Shown here in pieces: positions 53,456-62,206 of a stretch of DNA of 64,000 bases. Every line of letters starts with the position of its first letter. Position 1 is the stretch's first letter. The notes below the pieces were generated by a model, which searched no databases, was not told the origin of the DNA, and saw only the letters and a list, made by a program, of their open reading frames with translations. A program made the position numbers and the translations under genes. The stretch is from positions 2,604,001-2,668,000 of the forward strand of contig NZ_CP032757.1 of NCBI RefSeq assembly GCF_003641185.1, read 5' to 3'. Origin of the DNA: Lactiplantibacillus pentosus (GTDB taxonomy: Bacteria > Bacillota > Bacilli > Lactobacillales > Lactobacillaceae).

Positions 53456-53980
53456 CTACTTTTCAATTTGTTGCGGTTTAATTTGGGCTTGATTCAAGCG
53501 TAGTAACTCGTCTGTCCGCAATTTGTTGACGATCAGTTGTGCTGCGGCGGTCGTCAAACTGTGACTCAGATCTTGGTCTGAGATCGTAATGGGATCATCA
53601 GGATGATGCAGTTGATTCGTCAACGCCGTAATGAAGTTATCGTAAGCGCGCTTTGGATAACCGGTTGCTGTTACTTGATCAATCCCCTGCCGAATTTTAT
53701 CAAGCGGATAACTTGGTTTGAGTAAACTAATCACGATGATATCCGCCAACTGCATAATTTGATACTTTTTCTTAACGGGCGACAAAATCACCTTGTGTTT
53801 GAAATAATTGTTGATCATCGCGGCCGTCACCGGGTCAGCCCCCAGTGGTTGCAACGTTTCGTTGATCAACAGTAGGACCTGGTCCATGTAGAGGTCAAAA
53901 TTCGGAAGTTCGGTCCATTTTGGTAGGATGACCTTACTCATCCGTTGTTGCCAGTCGGCGTACGTCTCATTAGCTGCCAT
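53456..53980 (-). CDS. DUF1836-family protein
   Basis: A 174-residue helical protein. The pattern (LPNFDLYMDQVLLLI, AAMINNYFKHKVILSPVKKKYQIMQLADIIVISLLKPSYPLDKIRQGI) is that of DUF1836, possibly MerR-like DNA-binding. ATG 53980 follows GGAGGG. Function unknown; some members are linked to stress and sporulation-type regulation in other Firmicutes. Confidence 0.82.
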   Translation of the reverse strand: MAANETYADWQQRMSKVILPKWTELPNFDLYMDQVLLLINETLQPLGADPVTAAMINNYFKHKVILSPVKKKYQIMQLADIIVISLLKPSYPLDKIRQGIDQVTATGYPKRAYDNFITALTNQLHHPDDPITISDQDLSHSLTTAAAQLIVNKLRTDELLRLNQAQIKPQQIEK

Positions 53981-54145
53981 CAAAATCCCTCCTCAATTGC
54001 TGATTGATGTCCGTTTAAGTTATTTCTATTATACCTAGATTAACTAGTCTTGTAAACTAGATGACATTGTAAATCACATTAATTTCGGAATATGTTACCA
54101 TTGTATGAGTTAATCAAAATACAAATGAAAAGTAGGTTATCTGGT

Positions 54146-54529
54146 ATGTATGAAATGACCAAAAAACTGCGCGTCGGTGATGACGTCAAAGCATTGATTC
54201 CACAAGCTGTGATTGCAGGTCTCTGGGACCGGCTCAAAGCGATGCGCAAAGAAAAGTTACTAATCGATAGTACGATGGCCGTCATGTTTAGTGACGACTA
54301 TGAAGACGACAAAATCTTCTTCATGACACTTCAAAAATCCGGCTCATTCAACAATGAATACGAAATGGCTTATGACGGGCCCAAAAACTTTCTCGGTCAC
54401 GGGACCATCGTGATTATCAAGGACCGGCCGAAGACGATTCAAATGAGTATCTCGGCTGCCAACAAACAGGCGGATGAAGATAGTGAAGACAACGCGGATA
54501 AACCATCTGATTCTGAAACTACTGATTAA
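54146..54529 (+). CDS. small soluble protein of unknown function
   Basis: A 127-residue protein. A compact domain (residues about 5-105, including VMFSDDYEDDKIFFMTLQKSGSFNNEYEM) is followed by an acidic tail (ADEDSEDNADKPSDSE). It has no membrane segment. ATG 54146 is chosen for AAGTAGG upstream; the 54092 start lacks a site. The fold resembles short DUF960-type proteins, but this is uncertain. Confidence 0.6.
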   Translation: MYEMTKKLRVGDDVKALIPQAVIAGLWDRLKAMRKEKLLIDSTMAVMFSDDYEDDKIFFMTLQKSGSFNNEYEMAYDGPKNFLGHGTIVIIKDRPKTIQMSISAANKQADEDSEDNADKPSDSETTD

Positions 54530-54546
54530 TTGATCCAGTACTCAAT

Positions 54547-54587
54547 AAAACGGACGAGCAACCCAGTGATGATTGCTCGTCCGTTTT
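54547..54587 (+). terminator. rho-independent terminator
   Basis: AAAACGGACGAGCAA pairs with TTGCTCGTCCGTTTT, T-rich after. Confidence 0.88.
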
Positions 54588-54600
54588 ATTTTATCGTCAT

Positions 54601-54885
54601 TTACGCATTTGGATCATTCAGCCAATCAGCGACTTCTTGGGAATCTTTGAACGCGATTACTGGTATATCTTCAGTAGCCTTTAAAAAGCGTAAATTAGCT
54701 TTTTCTTCCTCACTTAAAGACACATCGAAAGGCAAAGCACCATTAGCAACGATCCGCTTGTAAAGCATGTTAATCGCCGTTGTTTGGTTTAGACCCAGTT
54801 CACTTAAAATTGCTTCAACATCATCAACCAAATCCTTCTCAATCTTAACTTGTACCCATCGCTTTTCCTGAGCTGCCATAATCAT
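54601..54885 (-). CDS. RelB/DinJ-family antitoxin, orphan
   Basis: A 94-residue protein. Residues about 5-45 form a ribbon-helix-helix (WVQVKIEKDLVDDVEAILSELGLNQTTAINMLYKRIV), followed by a tail with LPFDVSLSEEE typical of RelB/DinJ, and a C-terminal segment that would wrap a toxin. ATG 54885 follows GAGAGGG. No RelE/YafQ-type toxin gene is next to it; the flanks are an unrelated gene on the other strand and the structured element. Confidence 0.8.
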   Translation of the reverse strand: MIMAAQEKRWVQVKIEKDLVDDVEAILSELGLNQTTAINMLYKRIVANGALPFDVSLSEEEKANLRFLKATEDIPVIAFKDSQEVADWLNDPNA

Positions 54886-54937
54886 ATCGCCCTCTCGCTT
54901 ATTACCACTATTACACCACCTTTGGGGTACCACTTCA

Positions 54938-54943
54938 ATTATA
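54938..54943 (-). promoter_or_regulatory. -10 element of the antitoxin gene
   Basis: Minus-strand TATAAT about 53 nt upstream of the start codon; the -35 is weak. Confidence 0.4.
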
Positions 54944-55142
54944 TGAGCCTTTTAATATTGATTGTCCCTTTAGCGGTAACACCTAATATGCTCCCATGAA
55001 GACATCTGTAGACATGTTAGTACAATTTTTGTGGTCAGAATAATGCCATCGTATTTACTGGGACGTGTGGCACCAGAGGTTTAGTAAATGAACGGATACA
55101 ATTTTATGAAACCTGGCCAACAAACAGCAGGACAACCAATGG

Positions 55143-56048
55143 ACGCGTTGTGCTAGTTATTCTTTAGCCTTAAAGATGGTTAAATCATGACAATTTCTAA
55201 GTTCAAGTGCTGTCAGCTGAGACCCGCTGGAAAAAGTGCGACTTAGCGTAAACTTGCTGTTGTGGAGACGTCCTAGGCCGGCTTCCAGGCATTCTGGGCA
55301 ATGGCCGTGACGTGGTGGACACAGATTTAAGCCGAAGCCCACGTCTTAAATACTGGTCTTCCACTAACCAAGCCAAAAACGCTTGCTAAGTGGAATTTCA
55401 CCACTGGGTCTTGCCCCGAATACCTTCCAGCCTGGGATGGTATTCGAAAGGCGGACATGTGCGGACCCAACTTTAAATGAACTAGTCGTTGATATTTGGC
55501 ACACGCCATGTTGACATTCGGCTGTAAGACTGGCAAGTTTCTTGATTATCCTGTTGTATTTCAATTCTGCGAATCTTCAGTATTACTGAAGGTTGTATAG
55601 ATTTTGTCTACTCGCCTGAGGTAACAATATGCTAAGTGAAGCCAGGACTATCGACTAATTTCATGGCATTTTACCAACATTTAAATGCGACAAATCAGTG
55701 TAATTCAAAGTTTACTTGAAGTTACAGCAACTAAATATTCATTGGCCAATTGCACCAAGATAGGTGGCCGTTCATCTGCCATTCGAGCGGGTTCCCGACT
55801 GTAGGGGCTGGCTGACAATGCTCAAGGGCGAAATTCTTCTTGTCCGGGTGAATTTCCCGGGCTAGAAGAAGACTCGTATTTGAAATTGCGCAGTGGGTTT
55901 CTGCGTGAGTTCAAATCGATGTCCGCCCTGTTCCAGCGTTGTCAGCCAGCCCCGGAGGTCGGACTAAGGCGCGCATCGGCTGACGAACAGGACGCCAACT
56001 TGTCATGATTTAACCATGAATCATGACAAGTTAACTAGCACAATGCGT
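55143..56048. repeat. large non-coding structured element, copy 2
   Basis: This 906-bp copy has the same layout and orientation as 6730-7700. Outer ends ACGCGTTGTGCTAGTTA and TTAACTAGCACAATGCGT are inverted with one mismatch. Inner complementary ends are ATGGTTAAATCATGACAA (55176-55193) and its perfect inverse (56000-56017), different in sequence from copy 1 but equally paired. Modules lie at 55271-55468 (plus) and 55763-55969 (minus), with outer stems 55291-55301 with 55411-55421, and 55804-55822 with 55935-55953. By eye the right module is about 95% identical to copy 1, the left about 80%, and the centre is poorly alignable. A second hairpin, TTGTCATGATT/AATCATGACAA, at 56000-56029 competes with the end pairing. 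Confidence 0.75.
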
Positions 56049-56093
56049 AGACTATATATTTGGTAACCATTAAATGCAGTCGCCCATATTGAC

Positions 56094-56639
56094 TTACGAT
56101 GGGAGATGCTGAATCGCGTAGTCCGCCTGTTCGCTAGTGAACTGTTCACCATAATCAGAAGTCAATTGTTCCCGAATCGATTCAGTCGACATAGCCATGT
56201 TCTTCTGGTAACTTTTGGCCTTTGCCAGTGCATTGGCTTCCCAATCGATACCTTCAAGATGTTCCATCGCATAAGTAACCGCTTCGGGTGTGAAATTCTC
56301 GCCATAGGAAGAAGCTAGTTGTTCGCGCACGCCAGCCTCCGACATGTCCATGTGACGCGCATAACTCTGAGCTTTCTTCAAAGCCGCCTGATGTTCCATC
56401 GGCACCTTACTTTCCGACTTGGATGCCGCTGTCGTTTTGGCCGATTCTTCTGCTTCTGATTCTTTTGTCTCTGTTGTTTCTGATTCGTCTTCTGCTTCCG
56501 CTGTCTCAGATTCAGTCGTCCGTTCCTGCTGGGCAGTTGTCGATTGACTAGACTTTTCATTGTCTTTGCCACTGTTCAAACTAATCCCCACGATTAGTAC
56601 CAATGCAATGACCGCCCCATAAATTAACTTCTTTTTCAA
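56094..56639 (-). CDS. membrane-anchored Ltp-family protein (host cell surface-exposed lipoprotein domains)
   Basis: A 181-residue protein. Residues about 5-22 are a signal-anchor, 25-80 a Glu/Ser/Thr-rich linker, and 85-181 two similar repeats: ALKKAQSYARHMDMSEAGVREQLASSYGENFTPEAVTYAMEHL and AKSYQKNMAMSTESIREQLTSDYGEQFTSEQADYAIQHL. These match the Ltp domain, found in a phage-encoded superinfection-exclusion lipoprotein. There is no lipobox Cys here, so it is anchored by its membrane segment. The start is TTG 56639 after AAGGGGG. Confidence 0.8.
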   Translation of the reverse strand: MKKKLIYGAVIALVLIVGISLNSGKDNEKSSQSTTAQQERTTESETAEAEDESETTETKESEAEESAKTTAASKSESKVPMEHQAALKKAQSYARHMDMSEAGVREQLASSYGENFTPEAVTYAMEHLEGIDWEANALAKAKSYQKNMAMSTESIREQLTSDYGEQFTSEQADYAIQHLPS

Positions 56640-56966
56640 AATTATCCCCCTTGTTCAATTCACCTAACTAATGGTTTCAATAATAAAGAATTCTACAGAA
56701 GTCTGAGATGACCGTAAAGTTAAGGGATGAATCCCTTTATTTATGAAGTGATTGCGTCCCCCAGCGACCGATTAGGCCATCTCCCGCTTAAGAAACAAAA
56801 ATGTGCACGTCATGCCATTTTGACGTTTTGCAGAAAGTACCGCAGTTAGCTTCTTTCTGCAAAACGTATCGTATCAATAGCGAATTTGTGCTTAATCTCG
56901 CCCCCCTGCCCACAGATCCGCCCAGACACTGCAGTAGCGGACTCAACAGACCCGTGAGTGCAAAAA
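56640..56966. other. intergenic stretch, nothing recognised
   Basis: About 330 bp upstream of the Ltp-like gene without a credible gene. Confidence 0.35.
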
Positions 56967-57004
56967 AACTAGCTTCAGAAATTAATTCATTTCCAAAGCT
57001 AGTT
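56967..57004 (-). terminator. terminator of the hsp operon
   Basis: AACTAGCTT/AAGCTAGTT stem followed by a T-run on the minus strand. Confidence 0.75.
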
Positions 57005-57062
57005 CACGTTTAATCGTTAAACTGAGTGTCACACCATCAAGGCACAACATGAACTGATATTC

Positions 57063-57482
57063 TTATTGAACTTCAATCTTGCCCGCCGAATCGGCCACCT
57101 TTTTCGGTAGCGTCACCGTCAGTAGTCCTGCTTGGTAGTGGGCTTGAATTTGATCACGCACCACATCGGTAAGATGGAACTTCCGGGTGAAGTCTGCATC
57201 CATTCGTTCACGATGCAGGATCCGCCCATCATCGTTACGATCATCCTGTGAGCGATGCGCACGAATCGTTAACCATTCGTCAGCATAGTTCACCGTAATC
57301 GCCTGCTTATCAAAACCGGGTAATTCGGCTGTTACGGTGTAATCATCATCGTGTTCGACCACGTCAGTCTTCATGCCGACATGGGCATTCAAAACGTTCT
57401 CTGCCTCGCGGTGGGCACGTTTTAATAATCTTGCTGGGTAAAGCAAATCATCTAAGTGATGACCTAATAATTGCTGGCGCAT
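57063..57482 (-). CDS. hsp20: small heat-shock protein (Hsp20)
   Basis: A 139-residue protein. The alpha-crystallin domain (residues about 35-130) shows MKTDVVEHDDDYTVTAELPGFDKQAITVNY, and ends with YQAGLLTVTLPKK, the conserved GxLTVxxPK region. It is an ATP-independent holdase against aggregation. ATG 57482 follows GGAGGTT. It is 28 bp after a small gene of unknown function and probably shares its transcript. No CIRCE or sigma-B box was seen. Confidence 0.92.
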   Translation of the reverse strand: MRQQLLGHHLDDLLYPARLLKRAHREAENVLNAHVGMKTDVVEHDDDYTVTAELPGFDKQAITVNYADEWLTIRAHRSQDDRNDDGRILHRERMDADFTRKFHLTDVVRDQIQAHYQAGLLTVTLPKKVADSAGKIEVQ

Positions 57483-57510
57483 ATGAATAACCTCCGTCTC
57501 AAATCAAAGT

Positions 57511-57852
57511 TTAGTAAGCCTGTTGGTGAATGGCTTCAGCAAGTAAATCTAAGGCATGGTCACGTGTGCCGACTTGATCCATATCGAAAATAATTGAATC
57601 AATGTCGCCACCCTTGAAGTCAAATTGTTCGAAGTAGATATATGGGTCTTCGCCGTCGACCTTTAAGAAAGCGGCTTCAATCTTTTTCCCAAAACCTTGG
57701 GCCCAATCGGCATCGGCCATTTGACTAAAATCAGCACGGGTCACGTAACCATGGTCACGAATTAAATCCATCGCTTTGTTGACATCACTATCTTGATAAA
57801 CCAATTTCTTCGAATCCTCATGAATCTTAGTTTTCGTTTCTACTGGCATCAT
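57511..57852 (-). CDS. hypothetical protein upstream of hsp20
   Basis: A 113-residue soluble acidic protein with no motif I recognise. It starts MMPVETKTKIHEDSKKLVY. ATG 57852 follows AGGGAG. It is the first gene of the operon with hsp20, so a role in stress is possible by context only. Confidence 0.68.
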   Translation of the reverse strand: MMPVETKTKIHEDSKKLVYQDSDVNKAMDLIRDHGYVTRADFSQMADADWAQGFGKKIEAAFLKVDGEDPYIYFEQFDFKGGDIDSIIFDMDQVGTRDHALDLLAEAIHQQAY

Positions 57853-58090
57853 TGAAGATCTCCCTTTACTTGATATACCTTTAGTTTAGCACCAATTTTT
57901 GAAAACGTTAACTATCTTTCTCATTTCCAGTAAATTCGCTGATATTCGGCCTGACTTTTCCCTTTTCAAACTTGACTTACCAATTGCATCACTATCTCAA
58001 GGGCTGACAAAAACGGGGATAAGCCTTATAATATAAGCTACTTCGCGTTATAATCAAAGTAACTAATATTATGAAATGAGGAATGTTTCT

Positions 58091-59461
58091 TTGGACAGTG
58101 GCCAGATAATTGTTAATTTAGTCATTATTGTCATTACATTCTTCGTTGCGGCGTTCTTTGTGGCCTGTGAGTTTGCACTCGTTCAGACCCGACCCAGCGC
58201 CCTCGAAGAAGAACAAAAAAAGCGTGATAAACCGTCAAAACGGATTGCAACTTCACTTCACATGGTTCGTAATCTGAACGAGTACCTCTCAACAACTCAA
58301 GTCGGGGTCTCATTAGCCGGAATCATCTTAGGTTGGATTGGTGAACAAACCACTGAACACTTTGTTCTCGATTTCTTATCAATCTTCAACCTCTCCGTTT
58401 CAACGACTGTCCTCCGGGGAATCAGTATCGTAGTTGGGGTCTTCCTATTGACTTACTTGGAAGTCGTCTTGACCGAAATCGTACCGAAAAATATCGCGAT
58501 TGATATGCCGTTGAAAGTAATGGCGGTCATTACGACGCCATTACGGTGGTTCCACGTGGTCTTCTACCCATTCGTGTGGTTACTCAACGTTTCATCGGCT
58601 GGCGTGGTCAAAATGTTAGGGATTCCAGTGGCGAACGAAGACAACGACGTCTATTCGCAAGCTGAAATCCTGAACTTATCACGTAACGCCGTGACTGGCG
58701 GTGAGTTGGAACGTAACGATTATCTTTATATGGAACGGGCATTTGAATTCAACGACAAAATCGCCAAAGACATCATGATCGACCGGACGCAACTGGTCGT
58801 CATTGATATCAATGACACCGTCAAGCAAGCGATTCGCGTTTATTTACAGAAACGCTTCAGTCGCCTACCCGTCGTTGCCAATAACGATAAGGATAAGATT
58901 TTAGGTTACGTCTACAACTACGATTTGATTCGCCAAGGTGAAGTCGACGATGATATTCGCGTCAACAAGTTATTACGAAACATCATTACGATTCCAGAAA
59001 CGACACCGATTCAAGCGATCCTCCAGAAAATGATCGACAAACAAACCCCGATCGTGGTGGTTGTCGATGAGTATGGTGGGACCAGTGGTATCGTGACCGA
59101 TAAAGATATTTATGAAGAATTATTTGGAACGGTCAATGATGAAATCGATAATGTGTCGAACGAATACATCGAAAAGCAAGCCAATGGCACTTACCGCATT
59201 AGCGGAAAAATGACGATTTATGATTTTGAACGGTACTTCAAGACCGACTTACAAGAATTTGAGGATTCAGATGTCGTTACATTGACGGGTTACATTCTGG
59301 ACAACTTCCCGAAAATTCAAGCTGGTGATACCATTCAAATCGGCAACTTCAATTTCAAAGCGCTTGATTTTGAAAATGCCTACATCAACTGGTTTGAGGT
59401 CAGTTCAACCACGACCCCAGCCACTCCTGATGACAATGATGACCAAGAACAAGCTAACTAG
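58091..59461 (+). CDS. CNNM/CorC-type membrane protein (DUF21, CBS pair, CorC_HlyC domains)
   Basis: A 456-residue protein. Residues about 1-190 form the DUF21 (CNNM) domain with four hydrophobic segments and the ACEFALVQTRPSAL motif. About 205-330 is a CBS pair (MIDRTQLVVID; TPIVVVVDEYGGTSGIVTDKDIYEELFG). About 345-435 is the CorC_HlyC transporter-associated domain. Family members are linked to Mg2+ or Co2+ homeostasis. The start is TTG 58091 because GAGGAA lies 8-9 nt before; the ATG at 58076 has no site. Confidence 0.9.
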   Translation: MDSGQIIVNLVIIVITFFVAAFFVACEFALVQTRPSALEEEQKKRDKPSKRIATSLHMVRNLNEYLSTTQVGVSLAGIILGWIGEQTTEHFVLDFLSIFNLSVSTTVLRGISIVVGVFLLTYLEVVLTEIVPKNIAIDMPLKVMAVITTPLRWFHVVFYPFVWLLNVSSAGVVKMLGIPVANEDNDVYSQAEILNLSRNAVTGGELERNDYLYMERAFEFNDKIAKDIMIDRTQLVVIDINDTVKQAIRVYLQKRFSRLPVVANNDKDKILGYVYNYDLIRQGEVDDDIRVNKLLRNIITIPETTPIQAILQKMIDKQTPIVVVVDEYGGTSGIVTDKDIYEELFGTVNDEIDNVSNEYIEKQANGTYRISGKMTIYDFERYFKTDLQEFEDSDVVTLTGYILDNFPKIQAGDTIQIGNFNFKALDFENAYINWFEVSSTTTPATPDDNDDQEQAN

Positions 59462-59465
59462 ATAG

Positions 59466-59493
59466 AACCACTCAGCCACGTTGCTGGGTGGTT
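59466..59493 (+). terminator. rho-independent terminator
   Basis: AACCACTCAGC/GCTGGGTGGTT stem with T-run. Confidence 0.88.
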
Positions 59494-59722
59494 TTTTTGT
59501 GACATCAATGACTATCGAGACGGGTTGCAGGTCTGGCCTACTCACGTAAATTTCAGGGCGCTATTGGTGGACCCACGACTTTCTCATTTAATAAACTTTA
59601 AATTTCCCTTAAGCCGCCATTTATCCGCCTAAACTTAGGCGATTCGGAACCCGCGTCGTTTGCAATTAACTAGTGCCCAGCGTAAACTAAGACTAATGTA
59701 AAAACAGAAATGAGGAACGACT

Positions 59723-60208
59723 GTGAGTGAATCAACGATTAATATTATTTATATTTCCATCGAAGGAAACACCCGCTCATTTGTCACCGGTATGCAAGAC
59801 TACGCCAAGACCCAGCATGCCGCTGATGATAGCAATCCATTAGTTAATTTAAAGGAAATTACCGAACAATCTGAGTTCGAGATTGAGACTGAACCCTACT
59901 TTGCCTTCGTCCCAACTTACCTCGACGGTGGTAACGGCATTGACAACGGGGTCAAAGAATTAATGACCAACGTTCTCGGTGAATATTTGAACTATGACCA
60001 AAATTCACGCTACTGCTTAGGCGTTGTTGGCTCTGGTAACCGGAACTTCAACGAACAGTATTGCCTGACTGCTCGGCGCTACGCTGAACAACTTGATACC
60101 GATTTCATCGCCGACTATGAACTTCGTGGTACTTCGGTCGATACCGAACGCATCTACAATGTCATCAAGGAACGCTTAGCCGCTTACCGCGATAACCAAC
60201 CACTCTAA
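59723..60208 (+). CDS. nrdI: flavodoxin-like NrdI protein
   Basis: A 161-residue protein. IIYISIEGNTRSFVTGM is the FMN phosphate-binding loop, followed by FAFVPTYLDGGNGIDNGVKE and LGVVGSGNRNFNEQYC, all typical of NrdI. With NrdE/NrdF it helps generate the di-manganese tyrosyl cofactor of class Ib ribonucleotide reductase. GTG 59723 follows TGAGGA. The nrdE and nrdF genes are not in this window, so it is separate from its partners here. Confidence 0.9.
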   Translation: MSESTINIIYISIEGNTRSFVTGMQDYAKTQHAADDSNPLVNLKEITEQSEFEIETEPYFAFVPTYLDGGNGIDNGVKELMTNVLGEYLNYDQNSRYCLGVVGSGNRNFNEQYCLTARRYAEQLDTDFIADYELRGTSVDTERIYNVIKERLAAYRDNQPL

Positions 60209-60216
60209 CGATTTCA

Positions 60217-60265
60217 AAAAGGTCCTAGCAACCGCACGTCTAATGCGATTGCTAGGACCTTTTTT
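60217..60265 (+). terminator. terminator of nrdI
   Basis: AAAAAGGTCCTAGCAA pairs with TTGCTAGGACCTTTTT. Confidence 0.92.
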
Positions 60266-60279
60266 GTTTGTGCGACGAC

Positions 60280-60478
60280 TTATATGGCATTGATGTTGAT
60301 TTACCAATGACATGAAGCTCAAATTACCTAATGCTCGATAGCCAATTGCGCCAGAATAGGTCTCGTTCACTCGCCATTCCCACGGGTTCCCGACTGGACG
60401 ATCGTCGGCGAACGAATAATAAGACACATTATCGGCACTTTTAAATCAGAATCCGTGACGCATTAACTAGCACAATCG
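60280..60478. repeat. degraded third copy of the structured element (right end only)
   Basis: From about 60322 the sequence follows the inner flank of the right module of the other copies (GGGTTCCCGACTG at 60384-60396). It then jumps to the outer flank (CGAACGAAT), so the hairpin module is deleted. It continues to the terminus TTAACTAGCACAAT (60463-60476). Homology before 60322 is weaker. Orientation is the same as copies 1 and 2, and the terminus is 10 bp from the antiporter stop. Confidence 0.65.
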
Positions 60479-60487
60479 GCCTATGCC

Positions 60488-62080
60488 CTACTCGTTGGGC
60501 TTATCCTTATCAAAAATCGTTGGCCCGATGATCAGTGATTCAGCTAATAGTGTTTCGTTGTATAATTTGAACACGTATTTTTGATACTTAACTTCGCGCT
60601 GCGAAATCATGTCCAAATAGTCGCGTTCCCGTGCTAAGGCATTCATAAATGCGCGCATTTCCAGTTCTTTTTCCGCCCCCGTAAATTCAGGATGGCGGAC
60701 GACATCGAACCAGGCACGCGTAAAATCACGCGTTCGCGTCCGCTGCTTTTGCGTCATCAAATCAAAAATAACGGACTGTTTCACGTTCGCCGGCAAGTAC
60801 ATTTTTTGGACCGTATCAATGGCCTGATGCACCATTTCAACACGAATTTTATCTATTTCATTGGCTGCCTCATCATCCGTTACGGCGGGTTTTAAGAGCC
60901 ACCGAAAGATAATCGTTGGGACCACCATGCTCAGAATAATCAAGGTGCTAGCCGCCATCAGCACTAGATTAAAGTCCGTTCGCCCAACTGCCGTATCCGC
61001 TAAGGTGTAAGCCAACGCCAAGGTCACCGCCCCGTGTACACCACCTAGGGAAAAAATCCAAGCTGGGCGATTTTTGAAATTTAACCGTAACCGGCCGTAA
61101 ACATACCGGACCAAGACCGTGCTGACATACAGGACAACCCCAATCATCAAAAAGTTCAGGGAGCCATGTCCAAAGTGGTCGTTCACCAAAATTTGAATAA
61201 ACATAAAGCCCAGCACCACGAATACCATGCTGTTGAATATTTCGGTAATCATGCTGACTAAGTCGAAGGCAAAATGTACTTGCTGTGAATTGAGTAGTCG
61301 ACTCCGCTGGGCTTCCGCATTGTGTACCAACCCCGCAACGACCACGGCAATAATTCCAGACACGTGCAGGGCTTCGGCAGCATAATACAAAATAAAAGGC
61401 GTAATAATATAAATTAACAATGACGCATTCAAGGCATTGTACGAGGACCGAAGCCACACCTGGCGTGACAGCACCAGAATCCAGGCACTAACAAACCCGA
61501 ACAGCACGCCTCCGCCCGCTGAAATCATAAAATCCATCATCGTTTGGCCGTAATTGATATAACCGTTGGCATACCATAAGACAGCCATGTTCAATAAAAT
61601 AATGCCGGAAGCATCGTTGAATAGCGACTCCATTTTCAAGAAGGTGCCCTCAGTGGTCGGCATTTCTAGACCATTCGTCACGGATTCCATTGCCGTCGCA
61701 TCCGTCGGTGTACTGATTGCCGCGAGAATAAAGGCTAATGGCAAACTAACGACGCCCAGTGCGGCTAAACTAAAGCCCGCAACAATCATCGCCAGAATAA
61801 CTAAAACCACCGTTGTTTGAATAATGTGTTTGAATTCCTGCCCAACGACATTCAAGCGCGTTGCTTGACCTTCGAAAAATAGTAACGGTGCAACAATTAG
61901 GCCGATGAAAATCTCGGAATTGAATTTTTCAATGTGGTTCCCTAAGATGGGCACACAAAACAGGACCATTCCCACTAACAGGCTAAGATAGTTGACCGAG
62001 ATTTGTGGTATTACCCGGGAAATAAAGATACTCACAACAGCTGCGATGACTAAAATAAAGGTCGAAATCATTAAGTTCAC
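60488..62080 (-). CDS. CPA1-family Na+(K+)/H+ antiporter, second paralogue
   Basis: A 530-residue protein with about twelve membrane segments (residues 1-390). The ion site shows ISTPTDATAME and ESLFNDASGI, as in the antiporter at 7928-9931, and VHGAVTLALAY follows. The cytoplasmic tail (about 395-530) is shorter than in the other. GTG 62080 follows GGGGTGAG. Divergence is substantial, so the two likely differ in ion preference or regulation. Remnant of the structured element lies directly downstream. Confidence 0.92.
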   Translation of the reverse strand: MNLMISTFILVIAAVVSIFISRVIPQISVNYLSLLVGMVLFCVPILGNHIEKFNSEIFIGLIVAPLLFFEGQATRLNVVGQEFKHIIQTTVVLVILAMIVAGFSLAALGVVSLPLAFILAAISTPTDATAMESVTNGLEMPTTEGTFLKMESLFNDASGIILLNMAVLWYANGYINYGQTMMDFMISAGGGVLFGFVSAWILVLSRQVWLRSSYNALNASLLIYIITPFILYYAAEALHVSGIIAVVVAGLVHNAEAQRSRLLNSQQVHFAFDLVSMITEIFNSMVFVVLGFMFIQILVNDHFGHGSLNFLMIGVVLYVSTVLVRYVYGRLRLNFKNRPAWIFSLGGVHGAVTLALAYTLADTAVGRTDFNLVLMAASTLIILSMVVPTIIFRWLLKPAVTDDEAANEIDKIRVEMVHQAIDTVQKMYLPANVKQSVIFDLMTQKQRTRTRDFTRAWFDVVRHPEFTGAEKELEMRAFMNALARERDYLDMISQREVKYQKYVFKLYNETLLAESLIIGPTIFDKDKPNE

Positions 62081-62154
62081 GTACTCACCCCATTTTCAAT
62101 AATTAACTTAGATGCCCTTGCATAGCCTTATCTGTCTGGTCATCGAAGTAAAAA

Positions 62155-62183
62155 AGCTTCCAGAGTGACTGGCTCTGAAAGCT
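62155..62183 (-). terminator. terminator of the MFS gene
   Basis: AGCTTCCAGAG/CTCTGAAAGCT stem followed by T-run on the minus strand. Confidence 0.75.
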
Positions 62184-62206
62184 GATTTGCATTTTAATCG
62201 CACAAC

